From the NCBI GenBank assembly GCA_007117525.1, contig SKGJ01000191.1, positions 1-16,145 on the forward strand: 16,145 nucleotides of DNA. The letters are read 5' to 3'. A program made the translations under genes and the position numbers. The stretch is from Alkalimonas sp. Its GTDB lineage: Bacteria > Pseudomonadota > Gammaproteobacteria > Enterobacterales > Alteromonadaceae. Of the stretch, positions 8,168-16,054 are shown in pieces (the first letter of the stretch is position 1; every line of letters starts with the position of its first letter). A model generated the notes under the pieces. The model was not told the DNA's origin, searched no databases, and saw only the letters and a list, made by a program, of their open reading frames with translations.

Positions 8168-8482
8168 TTAGATTACTTCATTATTCGATTTGAAGAAGCG
8201 TACTTTCTTACCATCTTCAAAACGGAAACCAACACGATCTGCCTTTCCGGTTTTCGGATTGACAATCGCTACGTTTGATACGTGAATCGAGGCTTCTTTC
8301 TCGACGATGCCACCTGCCTGGTTTAACGCAGGAACTGGCTTCTGGTGTTTTTTCACCAGGTTCACGCCTGAAACATAAACACGGTTTTCACTCAGCAGAA
8401 CTTTTGTGACTTTACCGGTTTTACCTTTGTCCTTGCCAGCAAGAACAATTACCTCGTCATCACGACGGATTTTAGTTGCCAT
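8168..8482 (-). CDS. rplX: 50S ribosomal protein L24
   Basis: L24 initiates 50S assembly by binding the 5' end of 23S rRNA and lies by the exit tunnel. The protein has 104 aa, like E. coli. It contains an N-terminal KOW motif (about 5-35, [17 protein letters not shown]) and the signature [19 protein letters not shown]. It starts 9 nt after rplN. Confidence 0.99.
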   Translation of the reverse strand: MATKIRRDDEVIVLAGKDKGKTGKVTKVLLSENRVYVSGVNLVKKHQKPVPALNQAGGIVEKEASIHVSNVAIVNPKTGKADRVGFRFEDGKKVRFFKSNNEVI

Positions 8483-8491
8483 GGTGACTCC

Positions 8492-8860
8492 TTACAGTAC
8501 TTCTGGTGCCAGAGACACGATCTTCATAAACTTATCGCCACGAAGTTCACGTGTCACAGGTCCGAAGATACGTGTACCGATCGGTTCCAGCTTGGTGTTC
8601 AACAACACCGCTGCATTGCGATCAAAACGGATTAATGACCCGTCCTGACGACGTACGCCTTTCCGCGTCCGCACCACCACTGCATTCAGCACGTCACCTT
8701 TTTTTACTTTACCGCGAGGAATTGCTTCTTTCACAGTAACTTTGATGACATCACCAATTGCAGCATAGCGGCGGTGAGAACCACCTAAGACCTTAATACA
8801 CATTACGCTGCGAGCGCCGCTGTTATCAGCGACATCCAGCATAGATTGCATCTGGATCAT
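8492..8860 (-). CDS. rplN: 50S ribosomal protein L14
   Basis: L14 sits at the subunit interface and forms bridges to 16S rRNA; it is also the docking site of the silencing factor RsfS. The 122-residue product begins [19 protein letters not shown] and is one residue shorter than E. coli. It is the first gene of the spc operon, with GGAG ahead of the ATG. It is preceded by a spc-type promoter and leader that separate it from the S10 operon. Confidence 0.99.
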   Translation of the reverse strand: MIQMQSMLDVADNSGARSVMCIKVLGGSHRRYAAIGDVIKVTVKEAIPRGKVKKGDVLNAVVVRTRKGVRRQDGSLIRFDRNAAVLLNTKLEPIGTRIFGPVTRELRGDKFMKIVSLAPEVL

Positions 8861-8885
8861 CTTAGTGCTCCGTTATCCACTTAAA

Positions 8886-8903
8886 TTGACCCTTTCGGGC
8901 CAA
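8886..8903 (-). promoter_or_regulatory. Hairpin in the spc-operon leader
   Basis: TTGACCC (8886-8892) and GGGCCAA (8897-8903) pair across a 4-nt loop. In the mRNA this is UUGGCCC-GAAA-GGGUCAA, a 7-bp stem (one G-U pair) capped by a GAAA tetraloop. It lies about 26 nt upstream of the rplN start. Role unknown; it may be a leader stabiliser or an RNA processing element. Confidence 0.5.
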
Positions 8904-8947
8904 GCTGCATACAAATAAAAATTCCCCTCATAGACGAAGGGCGCGTG

Positions 8948-8970
8948 ATTATAACAGCACTTTGCTTAAA
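8948..8970 (-). promoter_or_regulatory. spc operon promoter
   Basis: A perfect TATAAT -10 (8948-8953 on the minus strand) is followed by CACGCGCCC and has no good TTGACA-like -35. The wording GTTATAAT followed by a CGCGCCC discriminator resembles the E. coli spc promoter as I recall it, including a poor -35. It lies about 90 bp upstream of rplN and just beyond the S10-operon terminator. The start is probably near 8940. Confidence 0.7.
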
Positions 8971-8985
8971 GTGGTAGTTATCCAA

Positions 8986-9014
8986 TAAAAAAAGCGGCCC
9001 TTAGCGGGCCGCTT
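8986..9014 (-). terminator. Intrinsic terminator at the end of the S10 operon
   Basis: AAGCGGCCC (8992-9000) and GGGCCGCTT (9006-9014) form a 9-bp GC-rich stem with a 5-nt loop. A run of T follows on the minus strand. It begins 15 nt after the rpsQ stop and just ahead of the spc promoter. Confidence 0.93.
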
Positions 9015-9029
9015 CTATCTTCACCCTGC

Positions 9030-9284
9030 TTAGGATGCAGATTCTACGACGTTCACCAGCGTCCAGGACTTGGTCTTGGACAGTGGGCGACATTCACGAA
9101 TCGTGACGATATCGCCTGCTTTGCACTGGTTGCTTTCATCATGAACGTGCAATTTGGTCGTGCGCTTGATGAATTTCCCGTAAATTGGGTGCTTCACCTG
9201 ACGCTCGATGGCTACAACAATGGACTTGTCCATTTTGTCGCTAACCACTTTACCTTGCAGTGTACGGGTGTTTTGTTCACTCAT
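9030..9284 (-). CDS. rpsQ: 30S ribosomal protein S17
   Basis: S17 is a primary 16S rRNA binding protein of the 30S body with an OB fold. The product is 84 aa, equal to E. coli. It includes [20 protein letters not shown] and the [15 protein letters not shown] motif near the end. It is the last S10-operon gene. Its ATG overlaps the rpmC TAA stop by one base (TAATG), which implies translational coupling. Confidence 0.99.
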   Translation of the reverse strand: MSEQNTRTLQGKVVSDKMDKSIVVAIERQVKHPIYGKFIKRTTKLHVHDESNQCKAGDIVTIRECRPLSKTKSWTLVNVVESAS

Positions 9285-9475
9285 TACGCACCTGCCTTCT
9301 CAGTCAAGATTGTCTTTACACGCGCGATATCGCGACGTACGTTCTTCAGCAGATGAGTCTGAGCCAGTTGACCTGTGCTGGCCTGCATGCGCAAATTAAA
9401 TTGCTCACGCAGCAAGCTCAGGAGTTCAGCGTTCAACTCTTCAACGCTTTTTGCTTTCAGTTCGCTCGCTTTCAT
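9284..9475 (-). CDS. rpmC: 50S ribosomal protein L29
   Basis: L29 is an almost wholly helical protein next to L23 at the exit tunnel, part of the docking platform for trigger factor and SRP. The 63-residue product equals E. coli, with two helices and the motif [14 protein letters not shown]. It overlaps the upstream rplP stop and the downstream rpsQ start by one base each (TAATG), so the three genes form a translationally coupled run. Confidence 0.99.
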   Translation of the reverse strand: MKASELKAKSVEELNAELLSLLREQFNLRMQASTGQLAQTHLLKNVRRDIARVKTILTEKAGA

Positions 9476-9888
9476 TACATTACCGTCCGCGTAACAAAGG
9501 TGGTCTTAAATGGAAGCTTGGCTGCGGCCAGGGAGAACGCATGGCGAGCAAGCTCTTCCGATACGCCATCCATTTCATACAGGACTTTGCCAGGTTTAAT
9601 TTGGCATACCCAGTAATCCACAGAACCCTTACCGCTACCCATCCGCACTTCCAGCGGCTTGGTGGTGATTGGCTTGTCTGGGAACACACGGATCCAGATT
9701 TTACCAACACGACGCACCGCACGCGTCATGGCACGACGGGCCGCTTCAATTTGACGCGAGGTCATTTGACCACGCTCAACTGCTTTCAGTGCATAGCTAC
9801 CAAAGCTAACCTTGTCGCCTACTTGCGACAGACCGCGGTTACGGCCTTTATGCACTTTACGAAATTTAGTTCGTTTTGGTTGCAACAT
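9475..9888 (-). CDS. rplP: 50S ribosomal protein L16
   Basis: L16 contacts the A- and P-site tRNAs near the peptidyl-transferase centre and is needed late in 50S assembly. The protein has 137 aa (E. coli 136). It has [19 protein letters not shown] at the start and [20 protein letters not shown] in the centre. R82 corresponds to E. coli R81, the arginine hydroxylated by the YcfD/RoxA oxygenase. It is 12 nt after rpsC. Confidence 0.99.
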   Translation of the reverse strand: MLQPKRTKFRKVHKGRNRGLSQVGDKVSFGSYALKAVERGQMTSRQIEAARRAMTRAVRRVGKIWIRVFPDKPITTKPLEVRMGSGKGSVDYWVCQIKPGKVLYEMDGVSEELARHAFSLAAAKLPFKTTFVTRTVM

Positions 9889-9900
9889 CGCTCAATACCC

Positions 9901-10611
9901 CTACTTACCTTTACGGCCGGCACCTTTCTTCGGCGCTTTAGGCTGATTCGTGTTGTTGGTGTTGCTGTTTGCCAAAGGCAAGTGACCCAGGATTTCTCCT
10001 TTGAAGATCCAGACTTTTACACCAATGATACCGTAAGTGGTCAAAGCTTCAGAAGTTGAGTAGTCGATGTCCGCACGCAATGTATGCAGTGGTACACGAC
10101 CTTCACGGTACCATTCGGTACGAGCAATTTCTGCTCCGCCCAAACGACCGCTTACTTCAACCTTGATGCCTTTGGCGCCAGTGCGCATAGCATTTTGTAC
10201 CGCACGCTTCATAGCGCGACGGAACATCACACGACGCTCCAGCTGGCTGCTGATGTTGTCAGCGACCAGTTTGGCATCCAGCTCAGGTTTACGAATCTCA
10301 GAGATATTGATCTGAGCAGGTACGCCGGCAATAGCCGCGACGCGCTTGCGCAGTTTTTCAACATCTTCACCTTTTTTACCGATCACGATGCCTGGACGAG
10401 CCGTGTGAATGGTCACACGAATGCTCTTGGCCGGACGCTCGATATCGATGCGGCTAACTGACGCTGATTTCAATTCTTTCGTCAGGTACTGACGAACTTT
10501 GAAGTCACCGTTCAGAAAGTCCGGAAAGTCTTTTGAATTCGCGAACCAGGTAGAGCTCCAAGGCTTAGTGATACCTAGGCGAATCCCGTTAGGATGTACT
10601 TTCTGTCCCAT
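9901..10611 (-). CDS. rpsC: 30S ribosomal protein S3
   Basis: S3 lines the mRNA entry tunnel in the 30S head and takes part in mRNA unwinding. The protein has 236 aa (E. coli 233). It contains a type-2 KH domain at about 39-107, with the G78-KK-G81 turn in [10 protein letters not shown], and the S3 C-terminal domain (about 120-210). The tail carries a stretch rich in Asn and Thr before a basic end (KGAGRKGK). Such tails vary between species. It starts 9 nt after rplV. Confidence 0.99.
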   Translation of the reverse strand: MGQKVHPNGIRLGITKPWSSTWFANSKDFPDFLNGDFKVRQYLTKELKSASVSRIDIERPAKSIRVTIHTARPGIVIGKKGEDVEKLRKRVAAIAGVPAQINISEIRKPELDAKLVADNISSQLERRVMFRRAMKRAVQNAMRTGAKGIKVEVSGRLGGAEIARTEWYREGRVPLHTLRADIDYSTSEALTTYGIIGVKVWIFKGEILGHLPLANSNTNNTNQPKAPKKGAGRKGK

Positions 10612-10620
10612 TTCTCACTC

Positions 10621-10953
10621 CTAGTTATCAGCTACGATCACAGTGATGTGACTGGTACGCTTGACGATACGGTCAGCACGGCCTTTAGCACGTGGCTTGA
10701 TACGCTTCATTGAAGGTGCCTCATCTACAAAGATGGTTTGCACTTTCAAGGTATCAATGTCAGCACCTTCGTTGTGCTCTGCGTTGGCAACGGCTGATAA
10801 AAGGACATTTTTCACCAGATGTGCAGCTTTTTTAGGGCTGTACGTCAGGATATCCAACGCCTTATCTACTGGCAGTCCGCGGATCTGATCAGCAACCAGA
10901 CGAGCTTTCTGTGCAGAAGAACGGGCAAATTTGTGTTTAGCTAATGCTTGCAT
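10621..10953 (-). CDS. rplV: 50S ribosomal protein L22
   Basis: L22 spans the 50S subunit; its beta-hairpin lines the nascent peptide tunnel at the constriction. It is 110 aa, like E. coli. The hairpin segment [17 protein letters not shown] (79-95) is intact, including M82-K83-R84, whose deletion causes erythromycin resistance in E. coli. The residues sensed by stalling peptides such as SecM should also be here. It is 10 nt after rpsS. Confidence 0.99.
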   Translation of the reverse strand: MQALAKHKFARSSAQKARLVADQIRGLPVDKALDILTYSPKKAAHLVKNVLLSAVANAEHNEGADIDTLKVQTIFVDEAPSMKRIKPRAKGRADRIVKRTSHITVIVADN

Positions 10954-10963
10954 GATTCACCCC

Positions 10964-11251
<288 letters not shown>

Positions 11252-11258
11252 TCACAAA

Positions 11259-12083
11259 TTATTTATCACGACGACGTACGATTAATTTATCAGTACGCTT
11301 GTTTGAACGAGTCTTGTACCCTTTGGTTGGTACACCCCATGGTGTAACAGGGTGACGGCCACCAGAAGTACGACCTTCACCACCACCGTGTGGGTGATCA
11401 ACCGGGTTCATTACCACACCACGAACGGTCGGACGAACACCACGCCAGCGCGTTGCACCCGCTTTACCGTATTGACGCAGCATGTGCTCCGCATTACCGA
11501 TCTCACCGATGGTCGCACGGCAGTCAGCCAGTACTTTACGTGTTTCACCACTGCGTAAACGCAGCAACACATAAGCACCGTCACGAGCAATGATCTGAAC
11601 AAAAGCACCGGCTGAACGAGCCAGCTGGCCGCCCTTACCTGGCTTCAGTTCGACATTGTGTACAACCTGACCAACTGGAATGTTGCGCATCGGCAGGGTG
11701 TTGCCTGCTTTGATTGGCGCGTCAACGCCAGACTGCACGCTATCACCAGCTTTCATGCCTTTTGGTGCCAGGATGTAACGACGCTCACCATCTGCATACA
11801 GCACCAGAGCGATGTTGGCAGTACGGTTTGGATCGTATTCCAGGCGCTCAACTTTGGCAGGAATGCCATCTTTGGTGCGCTTGAAATCAACCAGGCGGTA
11901 ATGTTGCTTATGGCCACCACCAATGTGACGCGTGGTAATGCGACCATTGTTGTTACGACCACCAGTCTTGCTTTTCTTCTCTAACAAAGGGGCGTAAGGC
12001 TTGCCTTTGTACAGGTCAGGGTTAACCACTTTGATGACGTGGCGACGACCTGGTGATGTAGGTTTACACTTTACAAGTGCCAT
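11259..12083 (-). CDS. rplB: 50S ribosomal protein L2
   Basis: L2 is among the most conserved ribosomal proteins and is required for subunit association and peptidyl transfer. The product is 274 aa (E. coli 273). It has the OB-fold and SH3-like domains and the loop [15 protein letters not shown]230 probably corresponds to E. coli H229, a residue reported as important for peptidyl transfer. The basic C-terminus [15 protein letters not shown] is present. It is 16 nt after rplW. Confidence 0.99.
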   Translation of the reverse strand: MALVKCKPTSPGRRHVIKVVNPDLYKGKPYAPLLEKKSKTGGRNNNGRITTRHIGGGHKQHYRLVDFKRTKDGIPAKVERLEYDPNRTANIALVLYADGERRYILAPKGMKAGDSVQSGVDAPIKAGNTLPMRNIPVGQVVHNVELKPGKGGQLARSAGAFVQIIARDGAYVLLRLRSGETRKVLADCRATIGEIGNAEHMLRQYGKAGATRWRGVRPTVRGVVMNPVDHPHGGGEGRTSGGRHPVTPWGVPTKGYKTRSNKRTDKLIVRRRDK

Positions 12084-12099
12084 TTCCTAACTCCTCTTC

Positions 12100-12402
12100 T
12101 TACTCAGCGCCGCCAACGAAATCGATTTCGCTGCCTTCTTTCAGGGTGACGTAGGCCTTTTTCCAGTCGCTACGCTTGCCCATGCGCAAACCGGTACGCT
12201 TGGTTTTACCCTTCACGTTGACCGTGTTTACTGCAGTGACTTCGACATCAAACAACTTTTGAACAGCTGCTTTGATATCGGCTTTGGTGGCAGTAGTAGC
12301 TACTTTGAAAACGACGGTGTTGAAGTTTTCTGCCGCAATGGTGCTCTTTTCAGATACATGCGGAGCAAGAATTACTTTCAGCAAACGTTCTTCGCGCATC
12401 AT
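12100..12402 (-). CDS. rplW: 50S ribosomal protein L23
   Basis: L23 is the main docking site for trigger factor and SRP at the tunnel exit. It is 100 aa, equal to E. coli, and starts [20 protein letters not shown]. The first of two adjacent ATG codons is chosen because it matches the position of the E. coli MIREER start. That ATG overlaps the rplD stop (ATGA), so L4 and L23 synthesis is probably coupled. Confidence 0.98.
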   Translation of the reverse strand: MMREERLLKVILAPHVSEKSTIAAENFNTVVFKVATTATKADIKAAVQKLFDVEVTAVNTVNVKGKTKRTGLRMGKRSDWKKAYVTLKEGSEIDFVGGAE

Positions 12403-13004
12403 GCTAACAGCTCCTCAAGTTGTTTCACCGCAGCAGCTGTCATCAGCACTTTATCAAAGGCAATCAGACTTGCTGGATCAATACCGTGCACGTCACGCAC
12501 ATCAACCTTGTACAGGTTGCGTGCAGACAAGAACAAGTTCTCATCAACGTCGTTGGTGACGATCAGCACATCTTTCAGCTCCATCGCTTTCAGCTTGCCA
12601 ACCAGTTCTTTGGTCTTCGGCGTCTCAACGGTGAAGTTTTCAACCACAATCAAACGTTCCTGGCGCACCAGCTCAGACAAAATGCTTCTGATGGCACCAC
12701 GGTACATTTTACGATTTACTTTTTGGCTGTGATCTTGTGGCTTGGCCGCAAAAGTCACACCACCGCTGCGCCAGATAGGGCTGCGGATTGTACCGGCACG
12801 CGCGCGGCCAGTACCTTTTTGACGCCATGGCTTCTTGCCGCCACCGCGAACTTCTGAACGCGTTTTCTGAGCGCGGCTTCCCTGACGGGCGCCTGCTGCG
12901 TACGCAACAACGACCTGGTGAACCAGTGCTTCGTTAAACTCACGTCCAAAGGTCGCTTCGGAAACTTCAAGAACGCCTTTTGCGTCCCGTAATGCTAATT
13001 CCAT
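12399..13004 (-). CDS. rplD: 50S ribosomal protein L4, S10-operon repressor
   Basis: L4 is an early 50S assembly protein whose loop reaches the exit tunnel. In E. coli it also represses its own operon by both transcription attenuation and translation through the S10 leader, and it can be part of rRNA antitermination complexes. The reading frame extends to a GTG at 13007. I choose the ATG at 13004 (201 aa, [10 protein letters not shown]), which gives the E. coli start and length, with GGGGAG 7 nt upstream. The tunnel loop [18 protein letters not shown] is intact. The product ends in ELLA followed by TGA overlapping rplW. Confidence 0.97.
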   Translation of the reverse strand: MELALRDAKGVLEVSEATFGREFNEALVHQVVVAYAAGARQGSRAQKTRSEVRGGGKKPWRQKGTGRARAGTIRSPIWRSGGVTFAAKPQDHSQKVNRKMYRGAIRSILSELVRQERLIVVENFTVETPKTKELVGKLKAMELKDVLIVTNDVDENLFLSARNLYKVDVRDVHGIDPASLIAFDKVLMTAAAVKQLEELLA

Positions 13005-13022
13005 CACTTATCTCCCCAGACG

Positions 13023-13661
13023 TTAGCTTTTGACCGCAGGCTTTACGATCACATCGCCGCCGATGGCACCAGGTACAGCACCTTTGACCAGCAGGATGTT
13101 ACGCTCAGCATCAACACGGACCACTTCCAGAGACTGAACAGTCACGCGCTCTGCGCCCATGTGACCGGCCATCTTCTTACCTTTGAATACTTTACCAGGT
13201 GACTGGTTTTGACCAATCGAACCTGGGGCACGGTGTGACAAAGAGTTACCGTGCGTAGCATCCTGAGTACGGAAGTTCCAGCGCTTAACGCCACCAGCGA
13301 AACCTTTACCTTTTGATGTGCCAACCACATCAACTTTCTTGGTTTCTGCGAAAATTTCAACAGTAATCTCGCTACCCACCTGGATGTCGTTGCCTTCATT
13401 GTCTGCCAGACGGAATTCCCACAGACCACGACCAGCGTCAACACCGACTTTAGCAAAATGACCTGCTTCAGGCTTGTTCAGGCGATTCGCCTTAACGGTG
13501 CCAGCAGTCACTTGCAACGCGCTGTAGCCATCAGTCTCTTCAGACTTAACAGCAGTCACGCGATTTGGTGTCGCTTCGATTACGGTAACAGGAATAGAGA
13601 CGCCATCTTCAGTGAAGATGCGGGTCATTCCTACTTTACGACCGACTAAACCGATAGCCAT
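13023..13661 (-). CDS. rplC: 50S ribosomal protein L3
   Basis: L3 is one of two initiators of 50S assembly, with an extension that approaches the peptidyl-transferase centre. The protein has 212 aa (E. coli 209). It includes [17 protein letters not shown] and [20 protein letters not shown]; the GQNQ segment contains the glutamine methylated by PrmB in E. coli. It is the second gene of the S10 operon, 29 nt after rpsJ, with an AGAGG ribosome binding site. Confidence 0.99.
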   Translation of the reverse strand: MAIGLVGRKVGMTRIFTEDGVSIPVTVIEATPNRVTAVKSEETDGYSALQVTAGTVKANRLNKPEAGHFAKVGVDAGRGLWEFRLADNEGNDIQVGSEITVEIFAETKKVDVVGTSKGKGFAGGVKRWNFRTQDATHGNSLSHRAPGSIGQNQSPGKVFKGKKMAGHMGAERVTVQSLEVVRVDAERNILLVKGAVPGAIGGDVIVKPAVKS

Positions 13662-13690
13662 TTCCTAAACCTCTCTTAAAACCTGTCTTG

Positions 13691-14005
<315 letters not shown>

Positions 14006-14011
14006 TCAAAG

Positions 14012-14134
14012 CCTCAAAGAGCAAAAAGAGCAAAAAATAACAAAAGCACAACTCCTAATCGGAGTGAGCCTTTGCAGCGAAGTACAGTTGCTCCCCAATC
14101 GGGAGCATTGTTGGGGCAAGAGTTGCCTCTTGCC
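14012..14134 (-). promoter_or_regulatory. S10 operon leader with three hairpins (probable L4 control)
   Basis: In transcription order there are three perfect hairpins. GGCAAGAG-GCAA-CTCTTGCC (14115-14134) has 8 bp and a GCAA loop. TGCTCCC with GGGAGCA (14089-14107) has 7 bp. ACTCC with GGAGT (14051-14065) has 5 bp. The last two have loops GATTG and GATTA on the minus strand. A U-rich stretch follows, with two tandem 9-bp copies of TTTTTGCTC (14019-14036), up to the rpsJ ribosome binding site at 14012-14015. Gammaproteobacterial S10 leaders mediate L4 autoregulation, so that role is inferred; I did not align to the known leader model. Confidence 0.65.
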
Positions 14135-14163
14135 AAACCTACCTAATACAAGGTCGGACGCGC

Positions 14164-14191
14164 ATTATATAGAATTGTGATGAAAACTCAA
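14164..14191 (-). promoter_or_regulatory. rpsJ: S10 operon promoter
   Basis: On the minus strand there is a -35 TTGAGT (14186-14191), a 16-bp spacer and a perfect TATAAT (14164-14169), followed by GCGCGTCCG. The -10 and discriminator (TATAATGCGC) are the same as in the rrn promoter at 146-173. This suggests shared growth-rate and ppGpp/DksA control. Transcription should begin near 14156, leaving a leader of about 150 nt. The region where an UP element would lie overlaps the 3' end of the acyl-CoA dehydrogenase gene. Confidence 0.85.
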
Positions 14192-14205
14192 GCGGTTTCT
14201 GATTT

Positions 14206-15915
14206 TCAATCCTGCATTATGGCAATAAAGGTTTCGACCCGTGGCAATATCCTTGCAAAGTAGAAGTGAGCCAGCTTCTGTTTCTGTTGTTTCGTTTCAT
14301 CAGCAATCTCAGCACGGTCCAGTGCTTCAATTTGCTTGAGCCACATATAGCCATACAGCAGATAGCCATTCAAGGTCATAAAATCGTAAGCGTAGTCTGC
14401 CAGCAGGGCTTTGTTCTCAGAGCCCCGCTTAAGCAAAGACTCGGTCAGTTGCTGGCATCGTTGCAGGTAACTTGCCAACTGTTGATGCAGGACATTGCTG
14501 GTATCCAACCAGCTTTCAATCTCACTATACAGCTGCTGCAACACTGCGCCCTTGTCGCCAGCGACCTTACGCAGTAGAAAGTCAGCGGCCTGAATGCCAT
14601 TGGTCCCTTCGTAGATCTGGGCAATCCGTACATCCCGTACCAATTGCTCCATGCCCCATTCCTTCACGTAGCCATGACCACCAAAAACCTGTTGTGCCTG
14701 GACCGTGCATTCAAGACCCAAATCGGTCATAAAGGCCTTGGCGATTGGTGTCAACAAGTTGGCCAGTTGCTGCCCTTGTTCGTCGTCACTGTATTTGGCT
14801 TTATCCAATTGCAAGGCAACCCAGGTAGAAAAGCTGCGGCCGGCTTCATTCAGCGATTGAATGGTGTAGAGCATCCGCTGCACATCGGGGTGGCGGATAA
14901 TGGGCTCGGCTTTATTGGCATCGCGCTCGCTAATGCGGCCCTGCAAGCGGTCATTGGCATAGGCCAGGGCATTTTGCCAGGCACGCTCGGCGGCCCCCAG
15001 CCCCTGACTGCCCATAGCCAGCCGCTCATAATTCATCATGGTGAACATCGCTGCCAGGCCTTTGTGCGGTTCGCCCAGCAAGTAACCAACGGCGCCATCA
15101 AAGTTCATCACGCACGTTGCTGAACCATGAATGCCCATCTTGTGTTCAATGGAGCCACAGTGCAATGCATTGCGTGTACCCGGTTGACCTGCCGTATCAG
15201 GAATAAACTTCGGCACAATAAACAGGGAAATACCCCGGCTTCCCGCCGGGGCATCAGGCAGTTTGGCCAATACCAGGTGAATGATGTTGTCGGTAAGATC
15301 ATGCTCACCGGCGGTGATGAAGATTTTGCTGCCACTGATGTGGTAACTGCCATCGGCCTGCGGCTCTGCTTTGGTTCGCATCAGGCCAAGATCCGAACCC
15401 GCATGGCTCTCCGTCAAACACATGGTCGCTGACCATTCACCACTGTAGAGTTTCGGCAGGTACAAAGCTTTGACTTCGTCACTGGCGTATTGCTGCAAGG
15501 TGACGCAGGCTCCAGCCGTGAGCCCAGGATACAGAGAAAATGCGATGTCAGCGCTGCACATCATTTCATCCAGCATCATCGACAGCACCTTGGGCATGCC
15601 CATACCGCCGTATTCAGGGTCGCCACTAAAGCCAGCCCAGCCACCTTCACACCAGGCCTGGTAACAAGCTTTATAATGCTCTGGAGTGATGACCTCTCCC
15701 TGCTCCAACCGGACGCCAGTCTGATCGGCCAGCTGGCTTTGTGGGGCGATTTGTTGCTCACAAATCTTCGCTGCTTCCTGCAAAATGGCTTGCGCGGTTT
15801 CTGGCTCCAATTGCTCGGCCAAAGCTGGCACCTGTTGCCAATGCTGCTGGACTTGCCAAACATCGAACAACTGAAATTGCATATCACTGAGTGGGGCTTG
15901 GTATTGGCTGCTCAT
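14206..15915 (-). CDS. Acyl-CoA dehydrogenase (FAD-dependent, long four-domain form)
   Basis: The enzyme is predicted to oxidise an acyl-CoA to the 2-enoyl-CoA with FAD, passing electrons to ETF, in the cytoplasm. The 569-aa product has the N-terminal extension YQAPLSDMQFQLFDV (5-19), the first family signature CLTESHAGSD (166-175), the flavin-binding QVFGGHGYVKEW (409-420) and IYEGTNGIQA (434-443) with the probable catalytic base E436. A C-terminal helical domain (about 460-569) completes it. This architecture is shared with DmdC-like and other long dehydrogenases, so the substrate is open. The ATG follows AGGAG. CGG, TTG and GGA codons occur (for example at residues 67-73), unlike the flanking ribosomal genes. 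It is a metabolic gene lodged between tuf and rpsJ, without a visible terminator of its own. Confidence 0.93.
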   Translation of the reverse strand: MSSQYQAPLSDMQFQLFDVWQVQQHWQQVPALAEQLEPETAQAILQEAAKICEQQIAPQSQLADQTGVRLEQGEVITPEHYKACYQAWCEGGWAGFSGDPEYGGMGMPKVLSMMLDEMMCSADIAFSLYPGLTAGACVTLQQYASDEVKALYLPKLYSGEWSATMCLTESHAGSDLGLMRTKAEPQADGSYHISGSKIFITAGEHDLTDNIIHLVLAKLPDAPAGSRGISLFIVPKFIPDTAGQPGTRNALHCGSIEHKMGIHGSATCVMNFDGAVGYLLGEPHKGLAAMFTMMNYERLAMGSQGLGAAERAWQNALAYANDRLQGRISERDANKAEPIIRHPDVQRMLYTIQSLNEAGRSFSTWVALQLDKAKYSDDEQGQQLANLLTPIAKAFMTDLGLECTVQAQQVFGGHGYVKEWGMEQLVRDVRIAQIYEGTNGIQAADFLLRKVAGDKGAVLQQLYSEIESWLDTSNVLHQQLASYLQRCQQLTESLLKRGSENKALLADYAYDFMTLNGYLLYGYMWLKQIEALDRAEIADETKQQKQKLAHFYFARILPRVETFIAIMQD

Positions 15916-15967
15916 TGGGCACTCCTAACTGGACGGATCTGTCTGTTAGCTTCGCACAAGCCGAGCA

Positions 15968-15985
15968 TTCAAACAAGTGTTTGAA
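15968..15985. promoter_or_regulatory. Palindromic operator, PsrA-like
   Basis: TTCAAACA-AG-TGTTTGAA is a perfect 8-bp inverted repeat with a 2-bp centre, about 52 bp upstream of the acyl-CoA dehydrogenase start. It contains CAAAC-N4-GTTTG, the pattern reported for PsrA, a TetR-family repressor of fatty-acid degradation genes in Pseudomonas and relatives. Position and target gene both fit; the regulator itself is not in this window. Confidence 0.65.
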
Positions 15986-16004
15986 TTTGTCGAATGGCAA
16001 ATTC
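15983..16004. repeat. Second inverted repeat upstream of the acyl-CoA dehydrogenase gene
   Basis: GAATTTG (15983-15989) and CAAATTC (15998-16004) form a 7-bp inverted repeat with an 8-bp centre. It shares its first three bases with the PsrA-like palindrome and lies between it and the tuf terminator. It may be a second regulator site or part of the promoter region; no clear -35/-10 pair could be fixed. Confidence 0.4.
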
Positions 16005-16009
16005 AGGGC

Positions 16010-16040
16010 AAAAAAAAGGCCCCTTACGGAGCCTTCTTTT
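16010..16040 (-). terminator. Intrinsic terminator after tuf
   Basis: AAGGCCCC (16016-16023) and GGAGCCTT (16028-16035) pair over a 4-nt loop (one G-U pair in RNA), followed on the minus strand by eight T. It begins 15 nt past the tuf stop and insulates the acyl-CoA dehydrogenase gene from tuf transcription. Confidence 0.92.
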
Positions 16041-16054
16041 TACATCATCGCCAA

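Noticed and set aside
9451-10059. Plus-strand open frame of 202 codons opposite rplP and rpsC
   Set aside because: It lies wholly antisense to highly conserved ribosomal genes, and its translation resembles no protein family. Long antisense frames are common in such GC-balanced genes.
12259-12732. Plus-strand frame of 157 codons opposite rplW and rplD
   Set aside because: Antisense shadow of two conserved genes, with no family resemblance.
13005-13007. GTG upstream start for rplD adding one residue
   Set aside because: The next codon is ATG, which gives the E. coli N-terminus and length and a better distance from GGGGAG.
14644-15123. Plus-strand frame of 159 codons opposite the acyl-CoA dehydrogenase
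   Set aside because: It is opposite the conserved core of a clearly coding gene, and no motif is visible.
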